This document shows positions 31,308-39,051 of a stretch of 39,274 bases of DNA, in pieces. Each line of letters starts with the position of its first letter. The first letter of the stretch is position 1. The notes below the pieces were generated by a model. It did no database searches and was not told where the DNA came from. It saw only the letters and a list, made by a program, of their open reading frames with translations. The position numbers were made by a program, and so were the translations under genes. The DNA is from JBDSKH01 sp035556655 (lineage in GTDB: Bacteria > Actinomycetota > Actinomycetes > Actinomycetales > Microbacteriaceae): NCBI GenBank assembly GCA_035556655.1, contig DATMFW010000095.1, positions 1-39,274 of the forward strand, written 5' to 3'.

Positions 31308-32485
31308 GCTGATCCCTCCGTCGTCGCTTCGAGGGATGCCGGCCAGCGATCCCCGGACCCGGTCGCCACGATCACGACGCGGGCTGCAGCACTCGGCGCG
31401 GGAACGCTCGCCAGCGCCGCGGGCAGGCCGGCGAGCGCCGCCGCTCCCGCCGGCTCGGCGAACACCCCCAGACGCCCGAGCGAGCCCATCGCGGAACGCA
31501 GCTCGTCGTCGGTCACCGTCACCGCGGTGCCCCCGACCGCGTTCATCGCCCAGAGTGCGTGGTCGCCGGCACGTTCGTCGCGAAGCGAGTGGGCGATGGT
31601 CTCGCCGAGAGGGGTGGCCGCGACGGTGGTGGCCCCGGCATCCAGCGCCCGCACGAGCGATGGGCAGCTCTCGGGCTGCACGGCGACGATGTGCGGGACC
31701 GCGTCGACCACACCCGAGGCGCGAAGAGCGAGGAACCCGCGGATGAGTCCGGCGATGCCGTCGCCGCCGCAGGCCGGCATCACGACGACATCCGGCACGG
31801 TTCCGAGCGCGGCGACGATCTCGACGGCGATCGACTTGTAGCCCTCGATCCCGTAGGGGTTCGCCAGAGGTCGCGGGGCGTTGCGGCCGAGATAGGACCA
31901 GCCCTCGTCGACCAGGGCGCGCACGTGCCCGCTGCGCTCGGTCCACGGCACGACCTCGGCCTCGCCGCCGTAGATCCGCACGACGCCCGCCGCGGTGCCG
32001 GGGACCTCGACCGGCAGGAACGCGCGGGCCCGCAGCCCGCGGCGGCGGGCGAACCAGACGGCGGACACCGCCTGGTTCCCGGTGCTCGAGGCGACGACAC
32101 GATCCCCACCGAGGGCGCCGATCGCCGCCGTCGCGGTGGCGTTCAGCCGGTCCTTGAAGCTGCCGGTCGGGTTGCGGGTCTCGTCCTTGATCCAGACCTC
32201 GGCCGCGCCGGTCGCGGCCGCGAGCGCAGGGGCGGGCCGAAGGGGCGTCGACCCGTCGCCGAACGTCTCTGCCGTCGCCGCCTCCGGGAACGCCGTCGCC
32301 TGACCGCCGCCGGTCCCGGCCGCGACCCGGTCACGGAACCAGGTCGTCGGGACGACGACGTGCAGCGTGCCCGCGCACTCGGGACAACCTCGCCACTCGG
32401 CCGAGAACGGGTAGCCGGCGTCGCACTCGCCGCAGCGCAGGCGCAGCTCGTCGTCGAAGAGCAGGCGCGAGACGTCCGGGTTCAT
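31304..32485 (-). CDS. PLP-dependent threonine synthase / dehydratase-like enzyme
   Basis: A 393-residue fold-type II PLP enzyme with an N-terminal zinc-ribbon-like segment (CGEC at 18-21, CPEC at 34-37), as in many threonine synthases. The PLP lysine is Lys111 in NPTGSFKDRL, with SSTGNQAVSAVW and a late GSGDRWP for cofactor phosphate/ring contacts. Presence in a degradative operon with RidA suggests a beta- or gamma-elimination (lyase/dehydratase) reaction on an amino acid rather than threonine synthesis. Start ATG at 32485 overlaps the phosphotriesterase-family stop. Confidence 0.85.
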   Translation of the reverse strand: MNPDVSRLLFDDELRLRCGECDAGYPFSAEWRGCPECAGTLHVVVPTTWFRDRVAAGTGGGQATAFPEAATAETFGDGSTPLRPAPALAAATGAAEVWIKDETRNPTGSFKDRLNATATAAIGALGGDRVVASSTGNQAVSAVWFARRRGLRARAFLPVEVPGTAAGVVRIYGGEAEVVPWTERSGHVRALVDEGWSYLGRNAPRPLANPYGIEGYKSIAVEIVAALGTVPDVVVMPACGGDGIAGLIRGFLALRASGVVDAVPHIVAVQPESCPSLVRALDAGATTVAATPLGETIAHSLRDERAGDHALWAMNAVGGTAVTVTDDELRSAMGSLGRLGVFAEPAGAAALAGLPAALASVPAPSAAARVVIVATGSGDRWPASLEATTEGSA

Positions 32486-33489
32486 GCGCCGTCCAGCGCG
32501 TGGTGCGGGTTGTCGAGGAAGAACCGGTCGACCTCTGCCTCGTCGAGCCCGGCGTCGATCAGCCGCTCGCGGAATCCGCCGAGCACGTAGCCGTAGCCCG
32601 GGCCGCCGAAGGTGGCCAGGTGGTCCTTGCGGCACACGTCCTGCGAGAGCAGGATCCGCTCGCCGAACCCCGCCCGCACGAGCTCGAGCACGTAGCGGAC
32701 GCGCCGCGCGGTCTCGTATTCGTTCTCACCGCGCACGGTGTCGAACTGCACGAACACGCCGCGCCGGGCGAGGGCCAGGTGGTACTCGGGGATGTTCACC
32801 GAGTCGCTGTGCCCGATGATCACCCGGGCCGGGTCGGCGCCTTCGGCTTCGAGCACGTCGAGCTGCGCGAGACCGACGGGCCAGCGGGAGGCATGGGTCG
32901 AGATCACGACACCGGTCGCGACCTGCGCGCGGGCGGCGGCACGGAAGCTGCGCTCCTCGGCGGCGGAGAGATACCAGCGATCCGAGCCGATCTCGCCGAT
33001 GACCCCGGCCTTGACGCCGGTGCCGGGAAAGCCCGCGGTGAGGTCCTCGATCATCCGCTCGGCCAGCAGGTCGGGGCCGAAGCGGTCGAAATCGTTCAGG
33101 TAGGGGTCGCGGTAGTGCCCGGTGCCGAGCACGATGTGCACCCCGGTCGCGGCCGACACATCGCGCAGTTCGATGACGTTGTTGTGCGCGCGGGTCTGCT
33201 GCGTGGTCGGCAGCCCGGCGGGCTCGCCGCGGAACAGCCCGAGCGGATCGGGGCTGGCACCGACGGTGAGTTCCGCGGAGGTGAGGTCGACGATCGTGCC
33301 GCCGCCGGCATCCCGGAAGAGCTCGAGTTCGCGCCGGGCGAGGTCCGCGTCGTTGAGCAGGCCGTTGCCGCGGAACTCGGGCAGCAGGTTGATGAACACG
33401 TGCTCATGCGTGATCGTCCGGCCGAGCTCGGCGGCCGTCACAGGCCCCGTGGCTGTCTCGATCACGCGTCCTCCGTTGACGTGCAGCAT
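32482..33489 (-). CDS. phosphotriesterase-family metal hydrolase
   Basis: A 335-residue TIM-barrel hydrolase of the phosphotriesterase (aryldialkylphosphatase) family. Visible ligands: His28-x-His30 (THEHVF), His199 (STHASR), His227 (IIGHSDS) and Asp284 (LLSQDVC). The bridging position has Glu166 in KAGVIGEIGSD rather than a lysine, a variant seen in some non-phosphatase members. Natural substrates are often lactones or N-acyl compounds. The ATG at 33489 lies inside the AGCAT operator half-site. It is the first gene of a translationally coupled run toward FAH. No Shine-Dalgarno is visible, so a downstream start is possible. Confidence 0.88.
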   Translation of the reverse strand: MLHVNGGRVIETATGPVTAAELGRTITHEHVFINLLPEFRGNGLLNDADLARRELELFRDAGGGTIVDLTSAELTVGASPDPLGLFRGEPAGLPTTQQTRAHNNVIELRDVSAATGVHIVLGTGHYRDPYLNDFDRFGPDLLAERMIEDLTAGFPGTGVKAGVIGEIGSDRWYLSAAEERSFRAAARAQVATGVVISTHASRWPVGLAQLDVLEAEGADPARVIIGHSDSVNIPEYHLALARRGVFVQFDTVRGENEYETARRVRYVLELVRAGFGERILLSQDVCRKDHLATFGGPGYGYVLGGFRERLIDAGLDEAEVDRFFLDNPHHALDGA

Positions 33490-33510
33490 GTGGCATTTTT
33501 GTGTAGTCTA
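33485..33510. promoter_or_regulatory. divergent promoter with partial AGCAT-N5 operator
   Basis: AGCAT (33485-33489) is followed after gtggc by ATTTT, a 3-of-5 match to the ATGCT half-site found elsewhere in this locus. TAGACT/TACACA on the minus strand and TAGTCT (33504-33509) on the plus strand are -10 candidates for the phosphotriesterase-family gene and the ATPase gene. The site overlaps the minus start codon. Confidence 0.4.
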
Positions 33511-33555
33511 GCCGGGCTGCACTCACGCTCCGCAACCTCACGAGAAGAGAGCCCC

Positions 33556-34350
33556 GTGACAGGACCCGGTACCGACGACGCTCCGGTCGTCCGATTCGTC
33601 GACGTCAAGAAGACCTTCGGCGACGTCGTCGCCCTCGACGACATCAGCATGGACGTCACGCGCGGCGAGGTCGTCGCGCTCATCGGATCGAGCGGCTCGG
33701 GCAAGACCACGATCCTGCGCAGCCTCATCGGGCTGAGCGACATCAGCGACGGGCTCATCGAGGTGCACGGCGAGCCGGTCGCCGACGCACGCGCGGGTCA
33801 TCCGCCGATCAACCAGCGCCGGGCCGCCGAGGTGCGCCGCACCCGGCTGGGCATGGTATTCCAGTCCTTCAACCTGTTCCCGCACCGCACCGTGCTGCAG
33901 AACATCATCGAGGGACCGGTGTACGCGGGCGGCATCCCGCGCGACCAGGCCGTCGAGCGCGCCCGCGCCCTGCTCGAGCGCGTCGACATGCTGTCGCGAC
34001 AAGACCGCTACCCCTCCGAGCTCTCGGGCGGGCAGCAGCAGCGGGTCGCCATCGCGCGCGCCCTGGCCATGCAGCCCGACGTCGTGCTGTTCGACGAGGT
34101 GACGTCCGCCCTCGACCCCGAGCTCACCGGCGAGGTGCTCTCGGTGATGAACGACCTCGCCGGCGAGGGCCAGACGATGCTCGTGGTGACCCACGAGATC
34201 GGGTTCGCCCGCCGGGTGGCCACCCGGGTGATCTACATGGACCACGGCAGGATCATCGAGCAGGGCGATCCCGCCTCCGTCATCGACGACCCAACGCACG
34301 AACGCACCAAGCGGTTCCTCAGTTCTGTGCTGCGCTTCGGCACGGACTGA
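33556..34350 (+). CDS. ABC transporter ATP-binding protein, polar amino acid type
   Basis: A 264-residue ATPase of the GlnQ/HisP type. Walker A GSSGSGKTT, Q-loop FQSFNLFPH, signature LSGGQQQRVA, Walker B VVLFDEVTSALD and switch His in VTHEIG are all present. It must energise the permeases encoded 4 kb away on the opposite strand, since no other transporter is nearby. GTG start at 33556; the next gene starts 2 bp after the stop. Confidence 0.95.
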   Translation: MTGPGTDDAPVVRFVDVKKTFGDVVALDDISMDVTRGEVVALIGSSGSGKTTILRSLIGLSDISDGLIEVHGEPVADARAGHPPINQRRAAEVRRTRLGMVFQSFNLFPHRTVLQNIIEGPVYAGGIPRDQAVERARALLERVDMLSRQDRYPSELSGGQQQRVAIARALAMQPDVVLFDEVTSALDPELTGEVLSVMNDLAGEGQTMLVVTHEIGFARRVATRVIYMDHGRIIEQGDPASVIDDPTHERTKRFLSSVLRFGTD

Positions 34351-34352
34351 CG

Positions 34353-35138
34353 GTGATCGACGCCGCGGTCCACCTCTGGTCCGCCGACGCGAAGCCCGAG
34401 CGAACCGGCCTCGCGGGCGACCCGGACACCCTGTTCCGCGACCTCGCCACCGCGGGCGTCAGCCGGGCCGTCGTCATCCAGTCGAGTTCGTACGGCGACG
34501 ACCACCGCTACCTGCTCGAGCAGGTCGGGGCGAGCGCCGGCCGCCTCGCCGCGGTCGGACTCCTGCGGGCCCGCGGCGCTGACGCCGCCGGCATCGCCGC
34601 GCGACTTCTCGACGCCGGATGCGCGGGGCTGCGGGTCATCGTCGGCGACGACCCCGGCTGGCCGGCCTCGGACGCCGCCGCCGCCGTGTGGGATCTCGCC
34701 GAACACCGCGGAGCCCCCGTCGGCCTGCTGGCCGCGCCCGCCGCGCTGGATGCCGTGGCCGCCCTCGCCGAGGCCCGCCCCGCCCTGCCCCTCGTCCTCG
34801 ATCACCTCGGCCTGGTCTCCCCCGCCGCACTCGATGCGGCCCGGGTACCCCTGGCGCGTCTGGCTCGCGCACCGCGTGCGTTCATCAAGGTCTCGGCCCT
34901 GCGGGCGGTGAGCGAGCAGGATCCGCCGTACCCCGGCATCCGGCCGCTGCTCACCGAAGTGCGCGACCTGTTCGGGTACGACCGCATGATCTACGGCACC
35001 GACTGGCCGTACGCGGCCGAGGCCGATCCGTACCGGGCGACCATCGACGCGCTCGATGCCGTGTACGACTGGTCGCCAGCCGAACGCGACCGCGTCGTGG
35101 AGTCGAACGCGGCCGGCCTCTGGTGGCGCTCCGGCTAG
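34353..35138 (+). CDS. amidohydrolase-2 family TIM-barrel hydrolase
   Basis: A 261-residue protein of the amidohydrolase-2 (ACMSD / pyrone-dicarboxylate lactonase-like) group. Its landmarks are the N-terminal IDAAVHLW, where the usual HxH is reduced to a single His, VLDHLG in the middle, and YGTDWPY with the metal Asp. Relatives hydrolyse lactones such as pyrone dicarboxylate or L-fucono/rhamnono-lactone. GTG start 2 bp after the ATPase stop, so the two form an operon. Its stop overlaps that of the convergent GntR gene in a CTAG. Confidence 0.84.
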   Translation: MIDAAVHLWSADAKPERTGLAGDPDTLFRDLATAGVSRAVVIQSSSYGDDHRYLLEQVGASAGRLAAVGLLRARGADAAGIAARLLDAGCAGLRVIVGDDPGWPASDAAAAVWDLAEHRGAPVGLLAAPAALDAVAALAEARPALPLVLDHLGLVSPAALDAARVPLARLARAPRAFIKVSALRAVSEQDPPYPGIRPLLTEVRDLFGYDRMIYGTDWPYAAEADPYRATIDALDAVYDWSPAERDRVVESNAAGLWWRSG

Positions 35139-35758
35139 TCGAGCGCCAGGGTGCGACGGCTGAGGTCGAGGTGCTGCGAGACGAGCGTGCCGACGGCGTC
35201 GACGTCGCCGGCCTCGATGGCGTCGAGCAGCTGACGGTGCTCGTCGGCGGTGCGCTCGTCGTCGTGCGAGGGCGGCAGCAACTGGGCATCCATCAGGTCG
35301 GCGAGCATCTGGGTGATCTTGGCGTTGCCGTAGAGACCGATGAGGTAGAGGTGGAACTCCTTGTTCGCCGCGAGGTACTCGACGGCCTCGGCATCGACCG
35401 ACATCGTCTCGAGTCGGCGGGCGAGCGTGCGGGCGGTCGCCAGTTGGTCGGCGGTCAACTGCCCGGCGATGCCGCGCAGTGCCGTGCGCTCGAGGAGTTC
35501 GCGCACCTCGAGGTAGTCGCGGATCGCCGCGGGCGAGAGCTGCACCACCTCGAAGCCGACGCCGGCCGAGACGTGGATGAGACCCTTGCTCTCGAGTTCG
35601 AGCAGCGCCTCGCGCACCGGGGTCCGGGACGCGCCGTAGCGTTCGGCCAGATCGCCGGCGTTGTAGATCTGACCCGGCGCCAGGCGTCCGGCCAGGATCT
35701 CGGTGCGGAGGTTGGCGACGATCTGATCTTTCAGCGTCACTTTGGCGACCATGTTCAT
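35135..35758 (-). CDS. GntR family regulator, FadR/FCD subfamily
   Basis: A 207-residue regulator: winged helix at about 5-72 (DLAERYGASRTPVREALLELESKGLI is the recognition region) and an all-helical FCD effector domain (about 80-200) with the metal/ligand residues of that domain (EFHLYLI, DEHRQLLDAI). FCD proteins sense organic acids. ATG at 35758, with AGGAG about 12 bases upstream; ATG 35752 is an alternative. It sits among the catabolic genes. A perfect AGCAT-N5-ATGCT lies in its own upstream region and again at the transporter promoter, so it is the likely local repressor. Confidence 0.92.
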   Translation of the reverse strand: MNMVAKVTLKDQIVANLRTEILAGRLAPGQIYNAGDLAERYGASRTPVREALLELESKGLIHVSAGVGFEVVQLSPAAIRDYLEVRELLERTALRGIAGQLTADQLATARTLARRLETMSVDAEAVEYLAANKEFHLYLIGLYGNAKITQMLADLMDAQLLPPSHDDERTADEHRQLLDAIEAGDVDAVGTLVSQHLDLSRRTLALD

Positions 35759-35794
35759 GGGATGCGGGTCTCCTGTCCGACTGGCCGAGAGCAC

Positions 35795-35809
35795 AGCATG
35801 CAGCATGCT
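35795..35809. promoter_or_regulatory. AGCAT-N5-ATGCT operator upstream of the GntR gene
   Basis: AGCAT (35795-35799), gcagc, ATGCT (35805-35809) forms a perfect interrupted palindrome 37 bp upstream of the GntR start. An identical half-site pair with identical spacing lies at 30424-30438. This supports autoregulation by the GntR protein. Confidence 0.55.
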
Positions 35810-35858
35810 ATCCGCCCGGCGCCCCCTGCCGCACCCGTCGTGCTCCCCCGTGACGTCA

Positions 35859-36935
35859 TCAGCGTCCGCGGATCGGCACGGCCGGCGGCAGCCCCGAGAT
35901 CGTCGAGCTGAGCCGCACCAGCTCGCGGGGGACCTCGGCCAGATCGGTCACGCCGCTCTGCCGGGCATCATCGAGCAGCCCGCCGTTCAGCAGGTCGAGC
36001 ACCCGCGCGACCCCGGCTTCGCCGGCGGCCGCGAGGCCCCACACGACGGGTCGTCCGACGAGCACCGCGCGGGCTCCGAGGGCGAGCGCACGCAGCACGT
36101 CGGCGCCGCGGCGGATGCCCCCGTCGACGTAGACCTCGAGGCGATCGCCGGCCGCAGCGGCCACGTCGGCCAGGGCCTCTGCCGTGGGAAGGGTTCCATC
36201 GAGCTGCCGGCCGCCGTGGTTGCTCACCACGACGCCGGCGACGCCGAGGTCGGCCGCGCGGCGGGCATCACCGGGGCGCATGACGCCTTTCAGCACCAGC
36301 GGGATCGGCGAGTCCTCGACCAGGTGCTCGATCGTGCGCCAGGTGATTCCCGCATCGAACACGACGCCGTCGTTCATCGGGAACGTCAGCGTCGACGGCA
36401 GGCCGATCGGGCCATGGGGGCGACGGTGCCGCGGAAGGTCGACCACGGCATCCACGGTGAGGACGAGGGCCTCGGCGCCGGCCGCCGCGACCCGCTCGGC
36501 GGTCGCGCGCACGTGCCCGCGATCGGCGGTGGCGTAGAGCTGGAACCAGGTGCGGGATCCGGGTGTCGCGACGACGTCCTCGATGCGCTCGGTGGAGTTC
36601 ATCGACAGCACCAGGATGTGCCCGCCCGCGGCGGCCGCCCGCGCGGTGGCCAGTTCCCCGTCGGGGTGCGCGAGGCGCTGGGCCGCCATCGGGGCGATCA
36701 TCACCGGGGACCCCGCCCGGGCACCGAGGATCGTCGTCTGCGTGGTCAGCGCCGTGGTGTCGCTCAGCACGCCCGGCAGCAGGAACCACGAGCCCCACGC
36801 TGCGACGTTGGCACGCAGCGTGACCTCGTCGCCGGCGCCGGTCATGTAATAGGAGTGCGCGTCGTCCGGCATGACCTCGGCGGCGATCCGCTCCAGGCCG
36901 GCCATGCTCACGGAGCTCAGGAAGGGGCGATCCAC
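35859..36935 (-). CDS. FMN-dependent alpha-hydroxy-acid oxidase/dehydrogenase (LldD-like)
   Basis: A 358-residue flavoenzyme with the full catalytic set of the family: Tyr30 (HSYYMTG), Tyr134 (FQLYA), Asp162 (LTVDAV), Arg169, Lys216 (LVLKGV), His240 and Arg243 (VSNHGGRQLDG), then the FMN phosphate region VDGGIRRGADVLRAL. It oxidises a 2-hydroxy acid such as lactate, glycolate or mandelate to the 2-keto acid. GTG start at 36935 is six bases after TACGCT, so a leaderless mRNA is expected. A single ATGCT half-site (36956-36960) lies upstream. It may oxidise a hydroxy acid produced by the hydrolases of the locus. Confidence 0.9.
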   Translation of the reverse strand: MDRPFLSSVSMAGLERIAAEVMPDDAHSYYMTGAGDEVTLRANVAAWGSWFLLPGVLSDTTALTTQTTILGARAGSPVMIAPMAAQRLAHPDGELATARAAAAGGHILVLSMNSTERIEDVVATPGSRTWFQLYATADRGHVRATAERVAAAGAEALVLTVDAVVDLPRHRRPHGPIGLPSTLTFPMNDGVVFDAGITWRTIEHLVEDSPIPLVLKGVMRPGDARRAADLGVAGVVVSNHGGRQLDGTLPTAEALADVAAAAGDRLEVYVDGGIRRGADVLRALALGARAVLVGRPVVWGLAAAGEAGVARVLDLLNGGLLDDARQSGVTDLAEVPRELVRLSSTISGLPPAVPIRGR

Positions 36936-37004
36936 CAGGCCAGCGTACCTGCTCCATGCTGCACGTCGGGAGGCGGGCCGCGCTCTGGGAGTCGGCTGGA
37001 CATC

Positions 37005-37024
37005 CCCCGGCAGCCTTGCCGGGG
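37005..37024. repeat. 8-bp perfect hairpin without T tract
   Basis: CCCCGGCA (37005-37012) and TGCCGGGG (37017-37024) pair around gcct, 28 bp before the lipoprotein ATG. No T run follows, so termination is doubtful; it could be an operator or merely a GC-rich coincidence. Confidence 0.35.
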
Positions 37025-37052
37025 CGGCGCGGCCGGGCGTACTCCTGAGGGA

Positions 37053-37436
37053 ATGGGCACCAGGCGCATCCGGATCTCCGGCGCCCTCGCCGCGGGGCTG
37101 GTCGTCATCACCGCCGTCGTGACGGGATGCGCGAGCCCCGCCGAGCAGCGGACGCAGGTGGCGGAGGACGCGTACGCGGCGGTCGCCAGCGCCGCCCTGG
37201 CCCTCGAGGTCGCTCCGGGCACACCCGTTCTCGCGACGGCCGTCGACGACGCGATGCGTGAAGTGATGGATGCCGAGACCCGTGCCGTCGAGCTTCCCGC
37301 CGGGCCCCAGCGCGACACCCTCCTGACGGCCCTGCGTCGGGCCCAGGACGCACTCCTGCTCGCCCGCGACCACGGCGCGGATGCGGCGGCAGCCCTCCGC
37401 GGTGCCCGTGACGCCCTCGAGGAGGCCGGCGGGTGA
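37053..37436 (+). CDS. small secreted lipoprotein, unknown function
   Basis: A 127-residue protein with a basic N-terminus, a hydrophobic signal segment and the lipobox VVTGC (Cys26), so it should be a membrane-anchored lipoprotein. The mature part is alanine-rich and helical (AEDAYAAVASAALALEVAPG ... LRRAQDALLLARDHG). GAGGGA lies directly before the ATG, a rather short spacing. Its stop overlaps the Nramp-like gene by 4 bp, suggesting a shared operon. No family recognised. Confidence 0.72.
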   Translation: MGTRRIRISGALAAGLVVITAVVTGCASPAEQRTQVAEDAYAAVASAALALEVAPGTPVLATAVDDAMREVMDAETRAVELPAGPQRDTLLTALRRAQDALLLARDHGADAAAALRGARDALEEAGG

Positions 37437-38662
37437 AACGGCTGTTCGCCGTCGCACTCGGGGTGCTCACCGCGATCGGCGGATTCGTCGACATCGGCGA
37501 CCTCGTCACCAACGCGGTGGTCGGGTCGCGGTTCGGCATGTCCCTGGCCTGGGTCGTCGTCGTCGGAGTCGTCGGCATCTGCCTCTACGCGAACATGGCC
37601 GGGCGGGTGGCCGCGGTGTCCGGCCGTGCGACCTTCGAGATCATCCGCGAGCGCCTCGGACCCCGGGCTGGCCTGGCCAACCTCGGGGCGAGCTTCCTGA
37701 TCAACCTGATGACGATGACCGCCGAGATCGGCGGGATCGCTCTCGCCCTGCAACTCGTGACCGGGATCGGCCCGATGCTCTGGGTTCCGCTCGCCGCCTT
37801 CGCGGTCTGGATCGTGGTGTGGCGGGCCAAGTTCTCGCAACTGGAGAACTCGGCGGGCCTGCTCGGCCTCAGCCTCATCGTGTTCGCCGTCGCCGTCGTG
37901 CTGCTCGGACCCGACTGGGCCGAGCTCGGCCGTCAGGCCCTGCTGCCTGCGGTGCCGGCGACCGAGCACCCGGCCACCTACTGGTTCTACGCCGTCGCCC
38001 TGTTCGGCGCGGCGATGACCCCGTACGAGGTGTTCTTCTTCTCCTCGGGGGCGGTCGAAGAGGGCTGGACCCGGCGCGACCTCGGTCAGGCCCGGGTCAA
38101 CGTGCTCGTCGGGTTCCCACTCGGTGGACTGCTCTCGCTCGCGATCGCCGCCTCCGCTGCCATCGTGCTCCTGCCGCAGGCGATCTCGGTCACCTCGCTG
38201 TCACAGGTCGTCCTGCCGGTCGTGCAGGCCGGCGGCGTCGTCGCGTTCTGCTTCCTCGTGGTCGGGATGCTGGCCGCGTTCTTCGGCGCGGCCCTGGAGA
38301 CCACGCTGTCCAGCGGGTACACGATCGCGCAGTACTTCGGCTGGTCGTGGGGAAAGTTCCGCCGCCCGGCGAAGGCCGCGCGGTTCCACCTCGTCATGCT
38401 CGTGGGGCTCGTCATCGCCGTCGGGATCCTCGCCACCGGCGTCGACCCCATCGCGGTCACCGAGTACTCCGTGGTGTTCTCGGCCGTCGCCCTGCCGCTG
38501 ACCTACATCCCCATCCTCATCATCGCCAACGACCCCGACTACATGGGCGATGCCGTGAACGGCCGCGTCGTGAACGCGCTGGCGCTGGTCTACCTCGTCA
38601 TCATCGTCGTGGCCTCGCTCGCCGCGATCCCGCTCATGATCATCACGGGAGCAGGCGCATGA
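37433..38662 (+). CDS. Nramp-related divalent metal transporter with variant motifs
   Basis: A 409-residue membrane protein with about 11 helices and the LeuT-like Nramp plan. In helix 1 the metal motif DPGN is replaced by Asp20-Ile-Gly-Asp23. In helix 6 the expected A/C-x-M-P-H region reads Ala194-Met195-Thr-Pro-Tyr198-Glu199. Loss of the usual Asn and His and gain of two acidic residues implies altered ion selectivity; Mg-selective Nramp relatives (NRMTs) are one known precedent for divergent sites. The downstream genes encode two small proteins, at least one PRC-barrel-like. Start and stop are both coupled to neighbours by 4-bp overlaps. Confidence 0.82.
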   Translation: MKRLFAVALGVLTAIGGFVDIGDLVTNAVVGSRFGMSLAWVVVVGVVGICLYANMAGRVAAVSGRATFEIIRERLGPRAGLANLGASFLINLMTMTAEIGGIALALQLVTGIGPMLWVPLAAFAVWIVVWRAKFSQLENSAGLLGLSLIVFAVAVVLLGPDWAELGRQALLPAVPATEHPATYWFYAVALFGAAMTPYEVFFFSSGAVEEGWTRRDLGQARVNVLVGFPLGGLLSLAIAASAAIVLLPQAISVTSLSQVVLPVVQAGGVVAFCFLVVGMLAAFFGAALETTLSSGYTIAQYFGWSWGKFRRPAKAARFHLVMLVGLVIAVGILATGVDPIAVTEYSVVFSAVALPLTYIPILIIANDPDYMGDAVNGRVVNALALVYLVIIVVASLAAIPLMIITGAGA

Positions 38663-39051
38663 CCAAGCACCCCAGCATCCGCGCCGGCCGCCTCATCGAC
38701 GCCCAGTTGCACCTGCTCGACAGGCAGGTGCTCGACCGCGACGGGGTGCCGGTCACGGCCGTCGACGACATCGAACTGAGCGATGTGCCGCTCGGGACCG
38801 ACCTGCCCGCCTCGAGCCCCCCGCCCGTGATCGAGAACCTGCTGAGCGGGGCGGTGCTGGGCACGCGCATCTTCGGCGGCCGGCCACCGGAGAGCAGGTG
38901 GCACCGGATCCCGTGGAGCGCGATCCGGGAACTCGGCGTCGCTCTCGCGCTGGATGCCGGCGCCGACGGCCTCGAGCTGACCTGGCCCGAGAGATGGGTG
39001 CGGGACCGCATCATCGGGCGGATCCCCGGAGGACGCCATGATCCTGAGTGA
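38659..39051 (+). CDS. small protein, possibly PRC-barrel-like, in the Nramp operon
   Basis: A 130-residue soluble protein. The start IRAGRLIDAQLHLLDRQVLDRDGVPVTAVDDIEL has the beta-hairpin rhythm of a PRC barrel (variants of V-x-D-x-x-G-x-x-V-x-D-I). Later SRWHRIPWSAIRELGVALAL and RWVRDRIIGRIPG are likely helices. ATG overlaps the transporter stop (ATGA), and its end overlaps the next gene by 14 bp. A cytosolic accessory role for the transporter is inferred. Confidence 0.7.
   Translation: MTKHPSIRAGRLIDAQLHLLDRQVLDRDGVPVTAVDDIELSDVPLGTDLPASSPPPVIENLLSGAVLGTRIFGGRPPESRWHRIPWSAIRELGVALALDAGADGLELTWPERWVRDRIIGRIPGGRHDPE

Noticed and set aside
32500..33555. N-terminal extension of the ATPase frame
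   Set aside because: The first 350 codons are antisense to the phosphotriesterase-family gene; the ATPase fold starts right after GTG 33556.
37005..37024. Hairpin as a terminator
   Set aside because: The stem is only 8 bp with no T tract, and no transcript on that strand ends just before it.
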